From contig CM043968.1 in NCBI GenBank assembly GCA_014529385.2, forward strand, positions 127,741,018 to 127,805,017: DNA of 64,000 nucleotides, read 5' to 3'. Under the pieces are notes generated by a model. The model searched no databases and was not told the origin of the DNA. It saw only the letters and a program-made list of their open reading frames with translations. Source of the DNA: Adiantum capillus-veneris. Its lineage: Eukaryota; Streptophyta; Polypodiopsida; Polypodiales; Pteridaceae. The position numbers and the translations under genes are program-made. Of this stretch, positions 11,520 to 23,733 are shown piece after piece; within the stretch, counting starts at the first letter, position 1, and every line of letters starts with the position of its first letter.

Positions 11520-12540
11520 AGGATGAATGCTCCCTTGAGTTGCATGCTCTAGGCAAAGAAAGATCAACTGGTTGGGATGGGTTGACTATTGAGTTCTTCA
11601 GGGAAATTTGGGGTGATCTTAAGTCTCCCATCATGAGAATGGCTAATCAAGGCCTCAATGATGGGGTCATGGACTTAAGCATCAAAAGAGGCCTCAATAA
11701 TCCTATCCCTAAACAAGTTTGGTTCTCCAAAATTAAGCATTGGTGCCCCCTAACGATGATGTCGGAGCCTATAAAATTATCGCCAAAATTGTAGCCCTAA
11801 GGCTCTCACCCCTCCTTGGCATAGTTCTCACCCCCCACCAGCATAGATTCATCAAGGGAAGGTAGATCTATGATAACATTTTGGCAGCAATGGTCGCCAT
11901 TAAATATGCCACTTTCACTAAACAAGAGTGTATCTTACTTCAGCCGGAACTCGATAAATCCTATGACATGATTACATGGTCATTCATCGAAGATGTCATG
12001 AATTCATTAGGCTTTGGGCCACGGAGTGCCACCGAATCAGCACTCTAGGTGCTAGTAACCAATCGAAGCTCCTTTTAAATGAGAGATTTGTGTGTGCTTT
12101 TAAGGTTAAAAGATCCATAAAACAAGGATTCCAACTTGCCCCTCTAATGTTTTCCATTTGGATCCCACCCTTTGGCTACAATACTGGAAGACAATGCTGC
12201 TAAAGGAGAGATTCAAGGATTGTCTCTGCTAAATAATGACCAATTGTTGTCAAAGCTTTTTGCAGATGATTCCTTGCTCTTCCTTAAAGCTTGCCGTAAG
12301 GCTCATCTTTGTCTATATGTGTCTAGCAATAGACACATGAAAGAGCTTTGCGTTTTAAATTCAATCAAGGAAATTCCAAATTTAGTGCACACAGTTTATA
12401 AAGTCATACAACAAAATATTGTTGATGCATCATTGTCCTTGAAGTCACAAAAAAATTCAGTGACTTTGTTCCAATCGTCTACATCTATGACAAAAGAGCG
12501 GGTTAACTCCCCTATTGTGCAGTCTTGGCTACACTAGATT
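11520..12540 (+). pseudogene. LINE (L1-type) reverse transcriptase, decayed
   Basis: Three plus frames cover the reverse transcriptase. K-x-x-G-W-D-G-L-T-I-E-F-F begins it, followed by NPIPK and the RPLT/KIIAK-like stretch, L-T-P-x-Q-x-x-F-I-K-G-R, and L-D-K-S-Y-D-M-I (catalytic motif A, first Asp). QGFQLAPLMFSI is the Q-G-x-P-L-S-P motif and KLFADDSLLFLKA is motif C with the Asp-Asp pair. The order is that of plant L1 elements. At least three frame breaks occur, and the thumb and 3' end are cut off at about 12540-12660. Confidence 0.85.
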
Positions 12541-12780
12541 CAATCGGCTAATCATTGGAAACTCTTTAAATACTTGAAGCTAGACCAAAAGTCTCAAGGT
12601 AAAGTTCCAAAACTCAAGAGAATCTACTAGATCCTGCTCCATCTACTTTGCAACCAATGCTGGGTAGTTCTTGACTAATTGTCATAAAATCTAATATCTA
12701 ACTAACCCAAATGATTTTCTCATATTGAACTAATCATTTAATGTGGGATAATAACGGAAACAAGAGTTAGAATATAGACA

Positions 12781-13179
12781 TGTTCTTTTAGATTTATCTT
12801 AGCACGAGACCAAAGGCAATAGGTCCAAATGGGAGATGGTCTAGCAAAGAGCAATGCCAGCTAATGGAGCTTAAAAGACCTTAGGGTTAGTTTCATTAAA
12901 GACCTCCAAAGGTTAGTGTTAAAAGTACTTAGACCCAAGACTTTAGAGTATGTTAGACCTTAGACAAGCTAACAATGTGATGTTCTTTTAGATTTATCTT
13001 AGCACGAGACCAAAGGCAATAGGTCCAAATGGGAGATGGTCTAGCAAAGAGCAATGCCAGCTAATGGAGCTTAAAAGACCTTAGGGTTAGTTTCATTAAA
13101 GACCTCCAAAGGTTAGTGTTAAAAGTACTTAGACCCAAGACTTTAGAGTATGTTAGACCTTAGACAAGCTAACAATGTG
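12781..13179. repeat. Exact 200-bp tandem duplication inside the LTR
   Basis: Bases 12781-12980 and 12981-13179 are identical at every position I compared (one difference at the last base). The homologous segment is single-copy in both full LTRs of chromovirus B. Because the internal region of A is heavily decayed, a perfect duplication is either much younger than the insertion or an assembly error. Confidence 0.95.
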
Positions 13180-13713
13180 CTAAGGTGCTTGGCATGCTTG
13201 ATGAATAAGGTGTTTGAGGTGCTTCTCGTGTTTGATGTGACTAAGGTGCTTGAGGTGCTTGTCATGCTTTATGACTAAGGTGCTTGAGGGGCTTCATGAC
13301 TGAGGTGCTTAAGGAGTGAGGTGTTCCAAAGTCAACAACACCCGTACACAAGGGGGTGGCGAACCCTACAAGTAGGGGCATGAGAGAGAACACACACGCA
13401 CACTCACTCAAGGCAAGCCCAAGACCTAAGAAGCAACAAGGACACATGTCAGGCACCTAGACATACTGACCTCATGTAGTGCCTAAAGCCAATTGGTTGA
13501 CCTCTAGAGGGGTCCAATGAGAGTTTAGTTATCTTAAGCATTTTTCAAGACCTCTATCTCTAAGGGAAAAAGAGGACACTTGTCCAAATGCTACCATGGT
13601 TGCTCGATATGTCTAATGCATGTTATTGGTTAGTCTAGAGAAGGTCCAGTCAACTTCAAGCTTGAGCTAGGAAGAGGGGTCGATCCAAGCAAGGAGGGGG
13701 GTAGCTTGACCAC

Positions 13714-13841
<128 letters not shown>

Positions 13842-14518
13842 TCATTCTCATGGTGTGTTGATCAAGAACTCCATCTCCTTCTCCAAGATTGAGAAGTTGA
13901 GAGCCTACACCAACAACTCTTGGATATGGAATGCAAATCCACCCAAGAGCATGCTCCAAAGTGCAAGCTTGCCATCTTCTTCATCACTATTACTATGCTA
14001 CTATGCTATGCTAAGCTACAAGAGTAATACAAGTGAGGAGATTATTTCTTTCTCGTATGATACTTCTTCTTCCTCTTCCCTACCTTCATTCCCTGCTAGC
14101 TCTCTCCACCTTTGAAGGTGTTTGATGTATTGTGATTGAGGCCAGGGACAAGCTAATGCTTTCATTTAGCTAAGTTGCAATTGTGGTGCATGAAGCTCTC
14201 TATCTTCATTGCACCATCAAGGTCTCAAGGAACACAAATCTTGTATTGTACCAAGTATCTCTTTATGGTAGAAGCTAATATAAAAGCCATTTGGAGGGGG
14301 GACTGGATCCACATAAATCCAGCCCTCAATTGTTGTCAATTTCTCTAATTCTCTGTGTTGCAAAGTATTATTCATGCCAAGATAATTAAGTATAATGGTT
14401 ATGTTGCTACCTCTAATCAAGTTCTCTCTCTATTTTCTCAAAGTATTCTCATAAAAATGTTCACTACATTTCTCTGAATTCCACTATTCTCAATGTTCAT
14501 AGTCAAATTCCACTACAT

Positions 14519-14530
14519 TGGTATCAAAGC
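14519..14530 (+). promoter_or_regulatory. Primer-binding site, initiator tRNA-Met type (element A)
   Basis: TGGTATCAAAGC lies one base after the LTR end. It matches the complement of the 3' end of plant initiator tRNA-Met (TGGTATCAGAGC) at 11 of 12 positions. It would prime minus-strand DNA synthesis by reverse transcriptase. It also fixes the 3' end of the LTR. Confidence 0.85.
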
Positions 14531-14867
14531 TATTGGTTTCTATTTTCTTGCTTAAGAAGAGAGGTCCTTAAGTTGTCTATGAATGGTTATACATATTCAT
14601 TGAAAGAGGGTAAGTGGGACAGGGATCTATTAACTTGGTTGAAAATGACTTAGTTCAAGGTAAACCGTTCGGAACTAAAGACTTAATAATGGAGTCTTTT
14701 GGGGCTTTCCTTTGACTTAGACCCCTTCCACTACTCTTTGAAATCAACAGTCTCTAAACCACGGGTTTGGCTGCTTGAGAGCTAATTTTCATAGGTAAAG
14801 AAGAGTAGCAACTAAGGTTTTTGAGGGTACCAAAGCACAAAGTAGCATATGCATAACTTTAGTTAGC

Positions 14868-16200
14868 ATGGATGACAATAATAAAGAGAGTAGAATGAAT
14901 ATTGAAAACTTTGATTTTGCACATGAAAGTGCTACTGATGATGCCCCAATGTTTGTGAGCTTTCTTGTTACTAGGTTGCAACAAGCTATGGGCAACCTTG
15001 CCTTGCAAGCCAAAGTTACCCAGCAACTTTGTGCTTATGGAATCTCCTTACCTCTCTAAGAAGAGAGAAAGCTTAGGAAGCCTCTTGTTGAGAATGCAAA
15101 AAGAAGACTCTCTCCAATAAGAGAAGAGGAGGAATCCAATGAGCGAGAAAGAAGTGAATCTCCAAATTCCTCTGAAGATGTGGCTCCACAAAGATGGCAG
15201 TCTCAACAGTCCCTAACTCCTCCTAGAGAAAACGATCGTCATATAGTCCTTCTCCTTGTCACTTTGAAAGGGAAGAGAGGAAACAAAGGAAGAAAAAGGC
15301 GAGAAAAAGATTAGCCTCTTCTCCTTCTTCACCACCTTTCTCCTCTTACGATGAAAGAAGTGTCTATTCTCTTAGAGAATACAAGAGGAGAGGACATCAC
15401 AAATCCTATCCTGCTTGGAAAAAGTCCCACAAATTTAAGAAGTTCAAAATGGGAGGAAAGAGTATCTCTTTTCTCACCTATGATGACACCTTTAGCACTA
15501 TTGATAAAGTATTGGCCTTCATCCAGCAATTTGATCTGGCCTTTGGAGACGAGGGCTTCACTGAATCCTCCAAGCTACGTCATATAGCTATGCAATTTCA
15601 AAAATTTGATCGTCTTCGTGGCAATGACAAAGCTCCAAAGACATGGAAAACTCTACAAGTTTCCATCATGAAGCAATTCCTTGCAAGAGACACCAAATAT
15701 AAAGTGCTCATCAAATGGCAGAGTTTAAAGTTACTCTCCATTGAGTCTATCCACAAATATATAGACAAGTTTTGGGATTTACATCTCAAAGCTATAGTCT
15801 TTCAAAAGATAGACTTTGCTAACCAAAAGCAGCAATTTTGTGTGGGATTAACTAAGAAATGGTCCAGTATGTCAACTCCCAACGGCCTGGTCCTATCACC
15901 GAAGTCATCCACCACACTATGTTTGCTTCTCATATCAATTTCCAACAAGGGACTAAGAGGAATGCCAAGCCCATGGAAAATAAAGATCAAAATGATGCAA
16001 AGGGGAAGAAAAATGCTCAAAGTTCTTCCCAAGGAAATTCCAACAACAACAACAACAAGACCAAGGAGAAAGGAGTTTATAGAGGTAAAAACAAACTCTT
16101 TCCTGAAGAACTTACAGGCTTTTTGCAAAGATCACAAATGCTTTAAGTGTGGGTAGCAAGGATATGGCTATCATTCTGGCCGCGAATGAAATGCCTACAA
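14868..16200 (+). pseudogene. Gag of chromovirus A, broken
   Basis: The start MDDNNKESRMNIENFDFAHE aligns with the intact gag start of element B (near 53120, minus), so this is the same family. The frame stops at 15059, an Arg/Ser-rich linker is lost to frameshifts, and the capsid-like part resumes at 15449 (KSISFLTYDDTF, AFIQQFDLAF). The zinc knuckle CFKCG begins near 16139 but is broken by a stop directly after CG. At least three frame changes make it non-functional. Confidence 0.85.
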
Positions 16201-16279
16201 TGAGACTCCTAGAGATTCCACGATTGAAGCTCCAAAAGAGGATGCTCATGCAAAGAATAGACCCTTACATATGCTTGGG

Positions 16280-17670
16280 GGAAGGTGAGGGATCATGATT
16301 CCTTCATCCTAGCTAATCCTGGCTCTACTCAAAACTTCATATGAACGGAGTTGGCCACAAAGTTGGGCATAGCTTTCAAAGATATTGTAACTGCCGATGG
16401 GGCTTTCAAGGGATACCAAGCCTCTGTTACTCCCTTGATTGGGAAGTTGAGGTTTCATGTCCAAAGATATGTCAACAAGGAAGACTTTTTTATCTCTTCT
16501 CTCCAGCACGAGGATGTAGGGGCACCATGGTTCAACCGCATGGCTGCCAACATGAAGTTCCTTGAAAGGAGAATCTACTTCACCGCATGTATATAGATTC
16601 TAATGAGTCCGGTCATACTATACCACTTGTAAATTCACTTGCTTTTAATAATTCAATGAAAAGCTCGGTTTCTTTGTACATGATTTTTGTCAAAGAGTCT
16701 CTAAGATGCTAATGTTTTAACATAACAAAGTGGTAGGAGTCGAGAAGAATTAAACTTGTCTAAGTTCCTAAATAGATTCCAAGATGTATTTATCGATAAC
16801 ATCCATATGGAGTTACCTCCAAATATGAGGGGATGATGACCATAAGATAGAGCTTCTACCTGGGAGCTCACCGCCTAATAAACCTCCTTATAGAGTTTCT
16901 CAAGCTCAACAAGAGGATATTATGAGGCAAGTGGATGAACTGGTGGATAAGGGGATGGTGAGGCCTATCTTCTCTCCCTTTTGTTCACCTATCCTTTTAG
17001 TGCAAAAGAAAGATGGTACATATCATATGTGTGTAGACTATCGAGTACTAAACTGACTCACTATCAAAAACCGATTTCTTGTACCATGGGTAGAAGATCT
17101 ATTTGATAAGCTACAAAAGGTTCGTCCTACTTCAGTATGATTGACCTTAAAAGTGGCTATCATTAGATAAGGATAGTGAATGAAGATATCGTAAAGACCA
17201 GGTTCCGTACAATGTTTGGTCTTTGTGAATATATTGTCATGCCTTTTGGTTTGACAGATGCTCTAGACACGATCAACCACCTAATGGAGAAAATTGTTAG
17301 ACCCTACCACAAGTTTATTGGAGTGTTCTTTGACGACATTATCATCTAATCCAAATCTTTGGATGAGCACGAGCAACATCTCCAAGTAATTTTTCAAGCT
17401 TTGAGAGAGAATAAACTTTTCATTAATCAAAAGAAGAGTGAAGTTTTCCTCCAAGAGATTCAATACAAGCTTGAGGTGATAAAAGGATGGCCTCACTCAA
17501 CGAATCTACATGAGCTATGAAGCTTTATTGGTATGTGTGTATACTATATACACTTCATAGCTAAATTCTCCCAAATAGCACCACATGACTTGACCAAGAA
17601 AAATGTTAAGTACATATGTACTGCTAAAGACAAAAATGCTTTTGAGAACTTAAAGAAAAGCTTACCTCTC
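16280..17670 (+). pseudogene. Protease and reverse transcriptase of chromovirus A
   Basis: A protease remnant reads NPGSTQNFI at about 16315, where element B has FDPGSTLNFIS, so the catalytic Asp is changed to Asn. The reverse transcriptase follows: LVDKGMVRPIFSPFCSPI near 16935, VQKKDGTYHMCVDYRVLN near 17000, VMPFGLTDA near 17235 and FDDIII near 17330 (the Asp-Asp pair of the active site). Multiple stops and frameshifts interrupt it. The chromovirus assignment follows from B, which keeps its chromodomain. Confidence 0.8.
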
Positions 17671-17675
17671 AACCA

Positions 17676-18060
17676 GTGCTTACACTACCGGCTCTCTCAA
17701 AACCATTTGAGGTCCAATTTGATGCTTGTGGATATTTCCTTGGAGCAATTTTGCTTCAAGAAGAGCATGCCATAGTATATGAGAGTCGAAGATTCAATTC
17801 CGATGAGCAAATATTGGGCATCTATGAAAAGGAGCTACTAGCTATCCTACATGCCCTTGACACATGGAAGCACTATCTTTTGGGGACTCCATTCATCCTA
17901 CACACGGATTACCAAAGTCTCAAGTACTTCATGATGCAAACCAAGCTCTCTGACAAACAAATGAGGGGTAAATATTCTTTTGCAATTTAATTTTCATATT
18001 TCTCCCGTTGCTAACAAGCACAATCAACTAGCTGATGCACTATCACGATATGTCCATAGC
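17676..18060 (+). pseudogene. RNase H of chromovirus A
   Basis: The frame from 17676 reads FEVQFDACGYFLGAILLQ, which holds the first RNase H Asp. It continues with ESRRFNSDEQILGIYEKELL (catalytic Glu) and HTDYQSLKYFM (third acidic residue). The end of the domain, H-N-x-L-A-D-A-L-S-R-like, follows a frameshift near 17985. The sequence is close to the RNase H of element B. Confidence 0.8.
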
Positions 18061-18083
18061 AACTCACAAATGATCTATCTTCT

Positions 18084-19110
18084 ATGATAGATGAGTATGC
18101 TACTGACCCCAGTTTTAAAGATATAGGTTCTGCCTTATGGAAGAAAGAAGAACCACTCACTTTTCAGGATGGTTATCTTCTCCATGGCAAGAGGCTATGT
18201 GTTACTCACTCTCTTTGTCAGAAAGTGATATATGAATCCCATGCTCCTCCCTATGTGGGGAATAGAGGGATTCAACCTACTCTTCAAGGAGTAGGGACAT
18301 ATTTCTATTGGCCTACCATCAAAGTGGACATACAAGACTATGTGTCAAAATGTGTGGTATGCCAAAAGACAAATTATGATAGGGGAAAGCAACCTGGATT
18401 GCTCCAGTCTTTGTCAATTCCTAATTCACCATGGGAGAGCATATCCATGGATTTTATCTTTGGATTTCCCAAGTCTATCCATGGGAATACGAGAATATGG
18501 ACAATAGTAGATAGGTTAAGCAAAGAAGCACATTTTATACATGTCAAAAAGACTATTAAGTCACACCAAATGGCAGTCAATCCTTTTCATATCTCAAATC
18601 TTTAAACACCATGGCTTGCCAACATCAATAGCGTTGAATAGAGATCCTAAATGACCAATAATTTTTTGAAGGGTCTCTTTGAGAATCTAGATACTAGGCT
18701 CAATTTTTCTTTGGCATGTCACCCACAAACGGATGGCCAAAGTGAAATAGCCAACCTTATGATTCTAGATCTACTTAAGACCCATCTTATCAAAGCAGAT
18801 CAAAGTTCACAATAGGAAAAGTACCTACCTCTTGTACAATATGCATACAATAACATTGTCCACACTACTATGGGAAAGGCACCTTTCGAAATCATTGAAT
18901 AAAGACCTAAAAGTCCCTTGGTACTTAATTTACATGGGAAAATCTTTGTTGTCGATGAGTATAGCCGAGACCTACAAGAATCTTCCAAAAGATTAAGGAG
19001 TCTATATCCATCTTGTAACAAAGGCAAAAGGCTACTGCTAACAAGCAGAAGGGCCTTAGCTTTCAAGGAAAATGATTGGGTCCTACCCAAATTTGTTGAA
19101 TCTTGATTGA
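18084..19110 (+). pseudogene. Integrase of chromovirus A
   Basis: The zinc-binding part appears as YESHAPPYVGNRG and CVVCQKTNYDRGKQPG. The catalytic core begins with SMDFIFGFPKS (first Asp) and IVDRLSKEAHF. After frame changes near 18605 and 18640 the text continues with FSLACHPQTDGQSEIANL, which holds the catalytic Glu. Further decayed text resembles element B up to FKENDWVL near 19065. Stops at several points leave only short frames. Confidence 0.8.
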
Positions 19111-19480
19111 GGCAAACTACGGGAAAAAATCCTGTCCTTTTCAAATCCTAAAACCAATCAATGAGATGGCCTATCAACTCAAGTTTCCCACCCATTGGCT
19201 CATTAACAATGATTTTCATGTGGTCCTACTTAAGACTTACAAAGGAGATCCACCACAAGAACCAATCATTGAGGACCCGCCCGAGATCAAAGATCAAAAA
19301 GAGATGCTTTAGCCCAAATCAATTCCTTGACATGAAGACAAGGTACTACGACATGGTAAGATCATTTGGTGATATCTTATTAAGTTCAAAAATTATCCTT
19401 CTGAAGATGCTTGATGGATGTAAGGAACACAACTTAAGGATAGTATGAACCTTGCCACATATCCTTATGTAGTTTAAAGT
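19110..19480 (+). pseudogene. Integrase C-terminus and eroded chromodomain of A
   Basis: FQILKPINEMAYQLKFPTHW matches the GPF-like module in B. After EDPPEIKDQKE a degenerate chromodomain follows; in B the equivalent reads YLIKFKNYPFEDARW. The homology to B ends near 19480, inside the expected 3' untranslated region. From there on the sequence belongs to a copia element on the opposite strand, so A lost its 3' LTR. Confidence 0.65.
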
Positions 19481-19484
19481 GACT

Positions 19485-20052
19485 AGCCAAAGGTGTAGAA
19501 ATTGATTTTTCATTTTGCATTGTAAACCCTTCTAATACCTTTTTTGATGTAATCGTCTTGAGATAGTATTAATGTCTTCTTCAAGCTTCCCCTTGATATT
19601 TTCATACCAAGTATTCATTTTGTAGCACATAAATATTTCATTGAAAAAGATTTAAACAACTCTTCTTTAAGATCTCTTATGTCATGCATGTTAGCACTTG
19701 CAATTAGCATCTCATCAACATACAACATTAGGATGATAAATTTCCCATCTCACAAATTCTTTGTGTATACATCGTGATCCGAGTTGCATCGTTTGAATCC
19801 ATGATCTAGCATCCATTAGTTGAATTTTAGGTATGACTATCTTCATGCTTGCTTTAAACCATATTACCTCTTTTTTAATCTACATATCATTTTCTCTTTA
19901 CCCTTTTCTTCATACCCCTTTGGTTGAAGCATGTAAATCTCCTCCACCAAGTCACCATGAGAAAATTCCATGTTTACATCCATTTGCTCAAGATTCAAGT
20001 CTTGAGCAACCACAAGACTTAAAGCAAGCCTAATGGAATTTATTTTTACCAT
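19485..20052 (-). pseudogene. Copia reverse transcriptase fragment
   Basis: The minus strand reads IRLALSLVVAQDLNLEQMDV and then FSHGDLVEEIYMLQPKGYE, the standard copia motif A region (x-Q-x-D-V-x-x-A-F-L-H-G) with its catalytic Asp. Farther down, after frame breaks, YVDEMLIA matches Y-V-D-D-M-L-I with the second Asp changed to Glu. The text then runs into a MKNEKS-x-S-T-P-L-like end at about 19500. The RNase H domain is missing. Confidence 0.8.
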
Positions 20053-20539
20053 AGAAAAAAATATTTCATTAAAATCAACACCTTTTTTTTTTAGAAAACC
20101 CCTTTAACACAAGCCTAGACTTGTATCTCTTTTTCCCACCTTCCTTCTCCTGCAACTTGTATAGCCATTTGTTTTGTAGTGCCCAATTACCTTTAGGAAA
20201 ATCAACCAACTCCTAGCTTTGATTTTGATGCAATGAGTCCATCTCTTCTTTCATTCTCTTTGCCCACTCCTCTTTAAATTCATGTAGTCAGGCTTCTTTG
20301 TATGGTTGGCTCTCCATAATCTGTGACCAAAAGATGTCTAAAGGAAGGAATGAATCTCTTTGGATGTCTAATGTCTCTTGTAAGTCTTTGGGATATAGGT
20401 TGAGGCTCCTCATCTTGTTACCATTTTTGCAAGTTGTCACCACTTATGCTCCTTGAGTTTTCATTGTCCTCAAGCTCAATGTACTCATCACCTACATTCT
20501 ATGTTTTTTTTCTTTCCAAGTAATCTTTGTACATATTAT

Positions 20540-21420
20540 GTTTGTTAGAAATAACATCTCTACTCCTAAAAAATTTACCATCTCTACTCCTAAAGATGTT
20601 ACATATTATGTTTGTTAAAAATAACATCTCTACTCCTAAAGATTTTACCATCTTCAGGGTCCCATAAACGATGCCCAAAGTCCACTTCTCCATAGCCAAT
20701 GGAAAAATATTTCTTGGACTTTGCATCTAACTTAGACCTTAGACTTCTATCTATGTGCATGAAGGTCTCACATCCAAATACTTTGAGAAATGCATAGTTC
20801 ACCTTTTTACCTATCCACACCTCTTTTGGAATATCTCTATCCAATGTCATTGAGGTTGGCTGGTTTATCAAGTAGACAAATGTACTTACTATTTTTGCCC
20901 AAAGCCCAAGCTGCAAACCTGCATGTAGTCTCAAACTCCTTGCTCACTCCATGATTGTTATGTTCATCCTATATAAACAAGAGGGCCGGTTTATGAAGTA
21001 GATGAATGTACTTACTACTTCTTCCTAAAGATCAAGCAGTAAACCTACATGTAGCCTCATGATTTTTATTGTCCTATTCATCCCTTTTGAAACTCCATTT
21101 TGTTGGTGTTGTCTTTTGCCTTTGAATGCCATTGCTAGCAGAAAAGCTATCAAAAGCTTAGCTATAATACTTTCCTCCATTGTCGGATCTAAGGTATTTT
21201 AGCTTAGTACATGCTTCATTTTCTACAAAGGCTTTCCACCTTTCAAATATAGAAAACACATTGGATTTATTTTCCATCAAGTAAACCCTTGTCTTCCTAG
21301 CTGCATCATCTATAAATGTTATATAATATTATGAGCCACCAAGGGATGGTGTACTAGTAGGAGTCCATTTATTAGAATGAACCAATTCAAGATTTTTGAT
21401 TTTCCTTTTATTTACTACTT
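20540..21420 (-). pseudogene. Copia integrase, with internal duplication
   Basis: FIDDAARKTRVYLMENKSNV and LKYLRSDNGGKYYS (near 21200-21310) carry the first two catalytic acidic positions of a copia integrase. The C-terminal part at 20599-20934 reads VFGCETFMHIDRSLRSKLDA, LWDPEDGKIFRSRDVIF and similar family motifs. A segment encoding the ATCRF-A-x-x-LG helix occurs twice (about 20851-20960 and 20985-21080). A shorter DNA repeat also lies at 20531-20650. Several stops are present. Confidence 0.75.
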
Positions 21421-21429
21421 TAAGAATTT

Positions 21430-21970
21430 CACCCTCCTTTTCTTACCAAAAACAAAGTCCCCATAGAACTCCAAGTCTACTTACTTCAAACCTGGTAGAA
21501 GTTTTCTTGATTGAAGGATTTGTATTCTATTGGCACTCAGTGCCCAAGTCGATAGTTCCATATCACACCATCAACTTTCGTAGATGTTACACAAATGGAA
21601 GATTGTATGTTGTCCATACACAAGTAGAGTGAACCCTCCTTTCTTTCTTCGCAATCACCAAATATCCTTTTGAGACCTTCCATTGTTTTTTTACAAATGC
21701 ACTGTTATATCCTTCATCATCCAATAGACCTATAGAGATTAAGTTTTAACAAATAGAGGAAACATACCTAACATCTTTAAGATTCCTTATATTTTCATTT
21801 TGAGTTTTGACAAAAACTATTCCTTTGCCAACAATTTCACAAGCTTCATCATCTCCCAAGTACACATACCCAAAATTACTTTTGGTGTAATCTTTGAAAC
21901 AATTATTGTGGGGTGTTGCATGGAATGAATCTCAAGAGACACATTGTCCAAATGAAACAATTACAGCAAG
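21430..21970 (-). pseudogene. Copia protease / gag-pre-integrase region
   Basis: Conceptual minus-strand translation shows FHATPHNNCFKDYT and GYVYLGDDEACEIVGKGIVF, matching the copia protease region S-x-H-A-T...G-N-x-x-x-x-M-G-D. LISIGLLDDEGYNSAF corresponds to N-L-I-S-x-G-x-L-D-D-x-G-Y. The catalytic D-S-G-A segment upstream is lost at the truncation. The order protease, integrase, reverse transcriptase supports the copia call. Confidence 0.75.
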
Positions 21971-21978
21971 ATATGTTA

Positions 21979-22155
21979 GGGTAACAATAAATTGGCTAGC
22001 TATACAACCCACTAACCCATCACTAACCCATATTCACTAATTTATTCTAAAAGAACAAGGGAGCAAATAGCACCTAGTTGTACTGAGCTCCACCCACTCT
22101 CTGTGTCATGTCTCCTTCGTCCCCATAGCATGCTCCCCACTTGCAAATATCTTCA
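21979..22155 (+). repeat. Possible short LTR end of a second copia-like element
   Basis: The segment starts TGTTAGGGTAAC and ends shortly before TGGTATCAAAGC, a primer-binding site like that of element A. No coding region on the plus strand follows, so this would be a solo or internally deleted copy. The 5' boundary is a guess. It does not belong to the minus-strand copia fragment next to it. Confidence 0.35.
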
Positions 22156-22157
22156 AC

Positions 22158-22169
22158 TGGTATCAAAGC
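22158..22169 (+). promoter_or_regulatory. Primer-binding-site-like sequence, tRNA-Met type
   Basis: TGGTATCAAAGC is identical to the primer site of element A at 14519-14530. It follows a putative LTR end at 22155. The downstream kilobase (22170-23300) has no gag or pol frame, so the element it served has been lost. Confidence 0.45.
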
Positions 22170-22734
22170 TTGGGTAGAGCAACCTCATCTCCATTGCCCT
22201 CATCATGCATGCACGGGGTCCAAGGAAAAGTAAGGCTTGAGACCATAGCTCACAACAAGAGAATTTGCACAGGCTCTATACTATATGGAGTATTGTGAGA
22301 GCCTTGGCTTGGAGCATCAAGTAGCTAAGTATATAGCATTGAAAAAACATAACGCAAGCTGTAGAGAAATATGGCATTAAAATCTTAACCTTGGGCAACC
22401 GAGGGTAGAGAGACTTGTGCAACCACAAAGGCAAAGCAACCTTGTGCACACATCTAGCTACACATAGGCTTGCATAGCATGCACTCTCTCCCAGCACACA
22501 CTTTCTCCCAGCATGCACTCTCTCTTGATAGACTCTCTCTCATGCACACTCATTTTGGAAACCACCAACAAATTTGCACAACACATAGAGGGTAGATCGA
22601 CACTAGTACTTTGGCCTTATGCACAGACAGAGAGAATTTGTATGAGCTAGTAGCATCAGAGAGAGATCCAGACATAGCTCAAGGCACATGTGGCAGTTAG
22701 ACTCACCTATATATGGATAAAAAGACAAGATTTT

Positions 22735-22938
22735 TACATTGATCAACTATTACAGATAAGAGCAAGACCACATTGGGAGGATTGGACCTGATGTTTGGAG
22801 CAGCATCAAGCAAGCTAGTGGACCTACACACATATTTACATTGAGCAACTATTACAGATAAGAGCAAGACCACATTGGGAGGATTGGACCTGATGTTTGG
22901 AGCAGCATCAAGCAAGCTAGTGGACCTACACACATATT
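22735..22938. repeat. Two-copy tandem repeat, period 102 bp
   Basis: Two adjacent 102-bp units are nearly identical, differing at only a few bases near the start (GATCAAC against GAGCAAC). The minus-strand frame across them repeats C-K-Y-V-C-R-S-T-S-L-L-D-A-A-P-N in tandem, but this frame matches no known protein. It is a simple local duplication in non-coding DNA. Confidence 0.95.
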
Positions 22939-22939
22939 C

Positions 22940-23733
22940 ACATGCATGCAAATTCGCCATGAATGTAGGGTGTGCTTTTCTTTGTCCTCAAAGAGCATTT
23001 TGATAGCCATATGCTTTTGGTTGATGTATGCCACATGTGGATTGAGAGATTGAATCTTTAGTTTGTGCATAGCCATTGATTGGCTTCATAGAGGGTTTCT
23101 ATAGGTCACAAGTACTACTCAATATAGGTTTATAGCTATAGGATCAATTACAAGTTTATATTGGCAGTTACAAGGATTCATATTTATTCATTATGGGACA
23201 TGTATGAGCTTTTGATCGCTCTATGGTTTATGCGTTTATATGCGTGGGCAATTTTCACTACATTGAGCTCTTTTGAGAGCATTTATGTTGGGTTCAAGCC
23301 CGTGGGAATAGTGTTTTAAGTCAAAACACACACATACACACACTAGTCCTTTGTTTGGTACATGCATGAAAACTGTAGTACTCATTTTAGCCTATTTATA
23401 CATGTAAAAACATTATCAATTATAACAATAGCATGGAGTTTTGTTTTTTGTCAACCAATCTTGTTCTCTGCTCATTTTGCTTTTACTCGCCCTCCCATCA
23501 TGACTCAGCCCCTCTTGCACCTGCCATAGCCAATCAATCCTAACAATTTATCCCCATAGGGATTATTTTGCTTGCATCTACATAGTACTTGTTTATGTGA
23601 AAATCCTACTAAATTTAGCAATGATTACTTTGCTCTATATGTGTTGAGTATGGATACCCCCTTGTACATTGATTGTGAAGCCACATTTGTAGTAGTCTCG
23701 ATCATTTTTTAGACTTGATCAATAGATGGTCAT
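22940..23733. other. Non-coding stretch, nothing recognised
   Basis: No open frame of note, no LTR ends and no RNA gene were seen. A short (CA)n tract occurs near 23324-23342. The stretch ends where the putative LTR of element E1 begins. Confidence 0.4.

Larger units (their letters stand above)
19485..21975 (-). mobile_element. Ty1/copia element, 5'- and 3'-truncated
   Basis: The minus strand carries, in order from 21975 downwards, a copia protease region, integrase and reverse transcriptase. That is the copia order, with integrase before reverse transcriptase, and it distinguishes this element from its gypsy neighbours. No LTR belonging to this orientation is visible. One end abuts element A at about 19485 and the other ends near 21975 beside an LTR-like sequence on the plus strand. 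All domains are broken. Confidence 0.8.
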
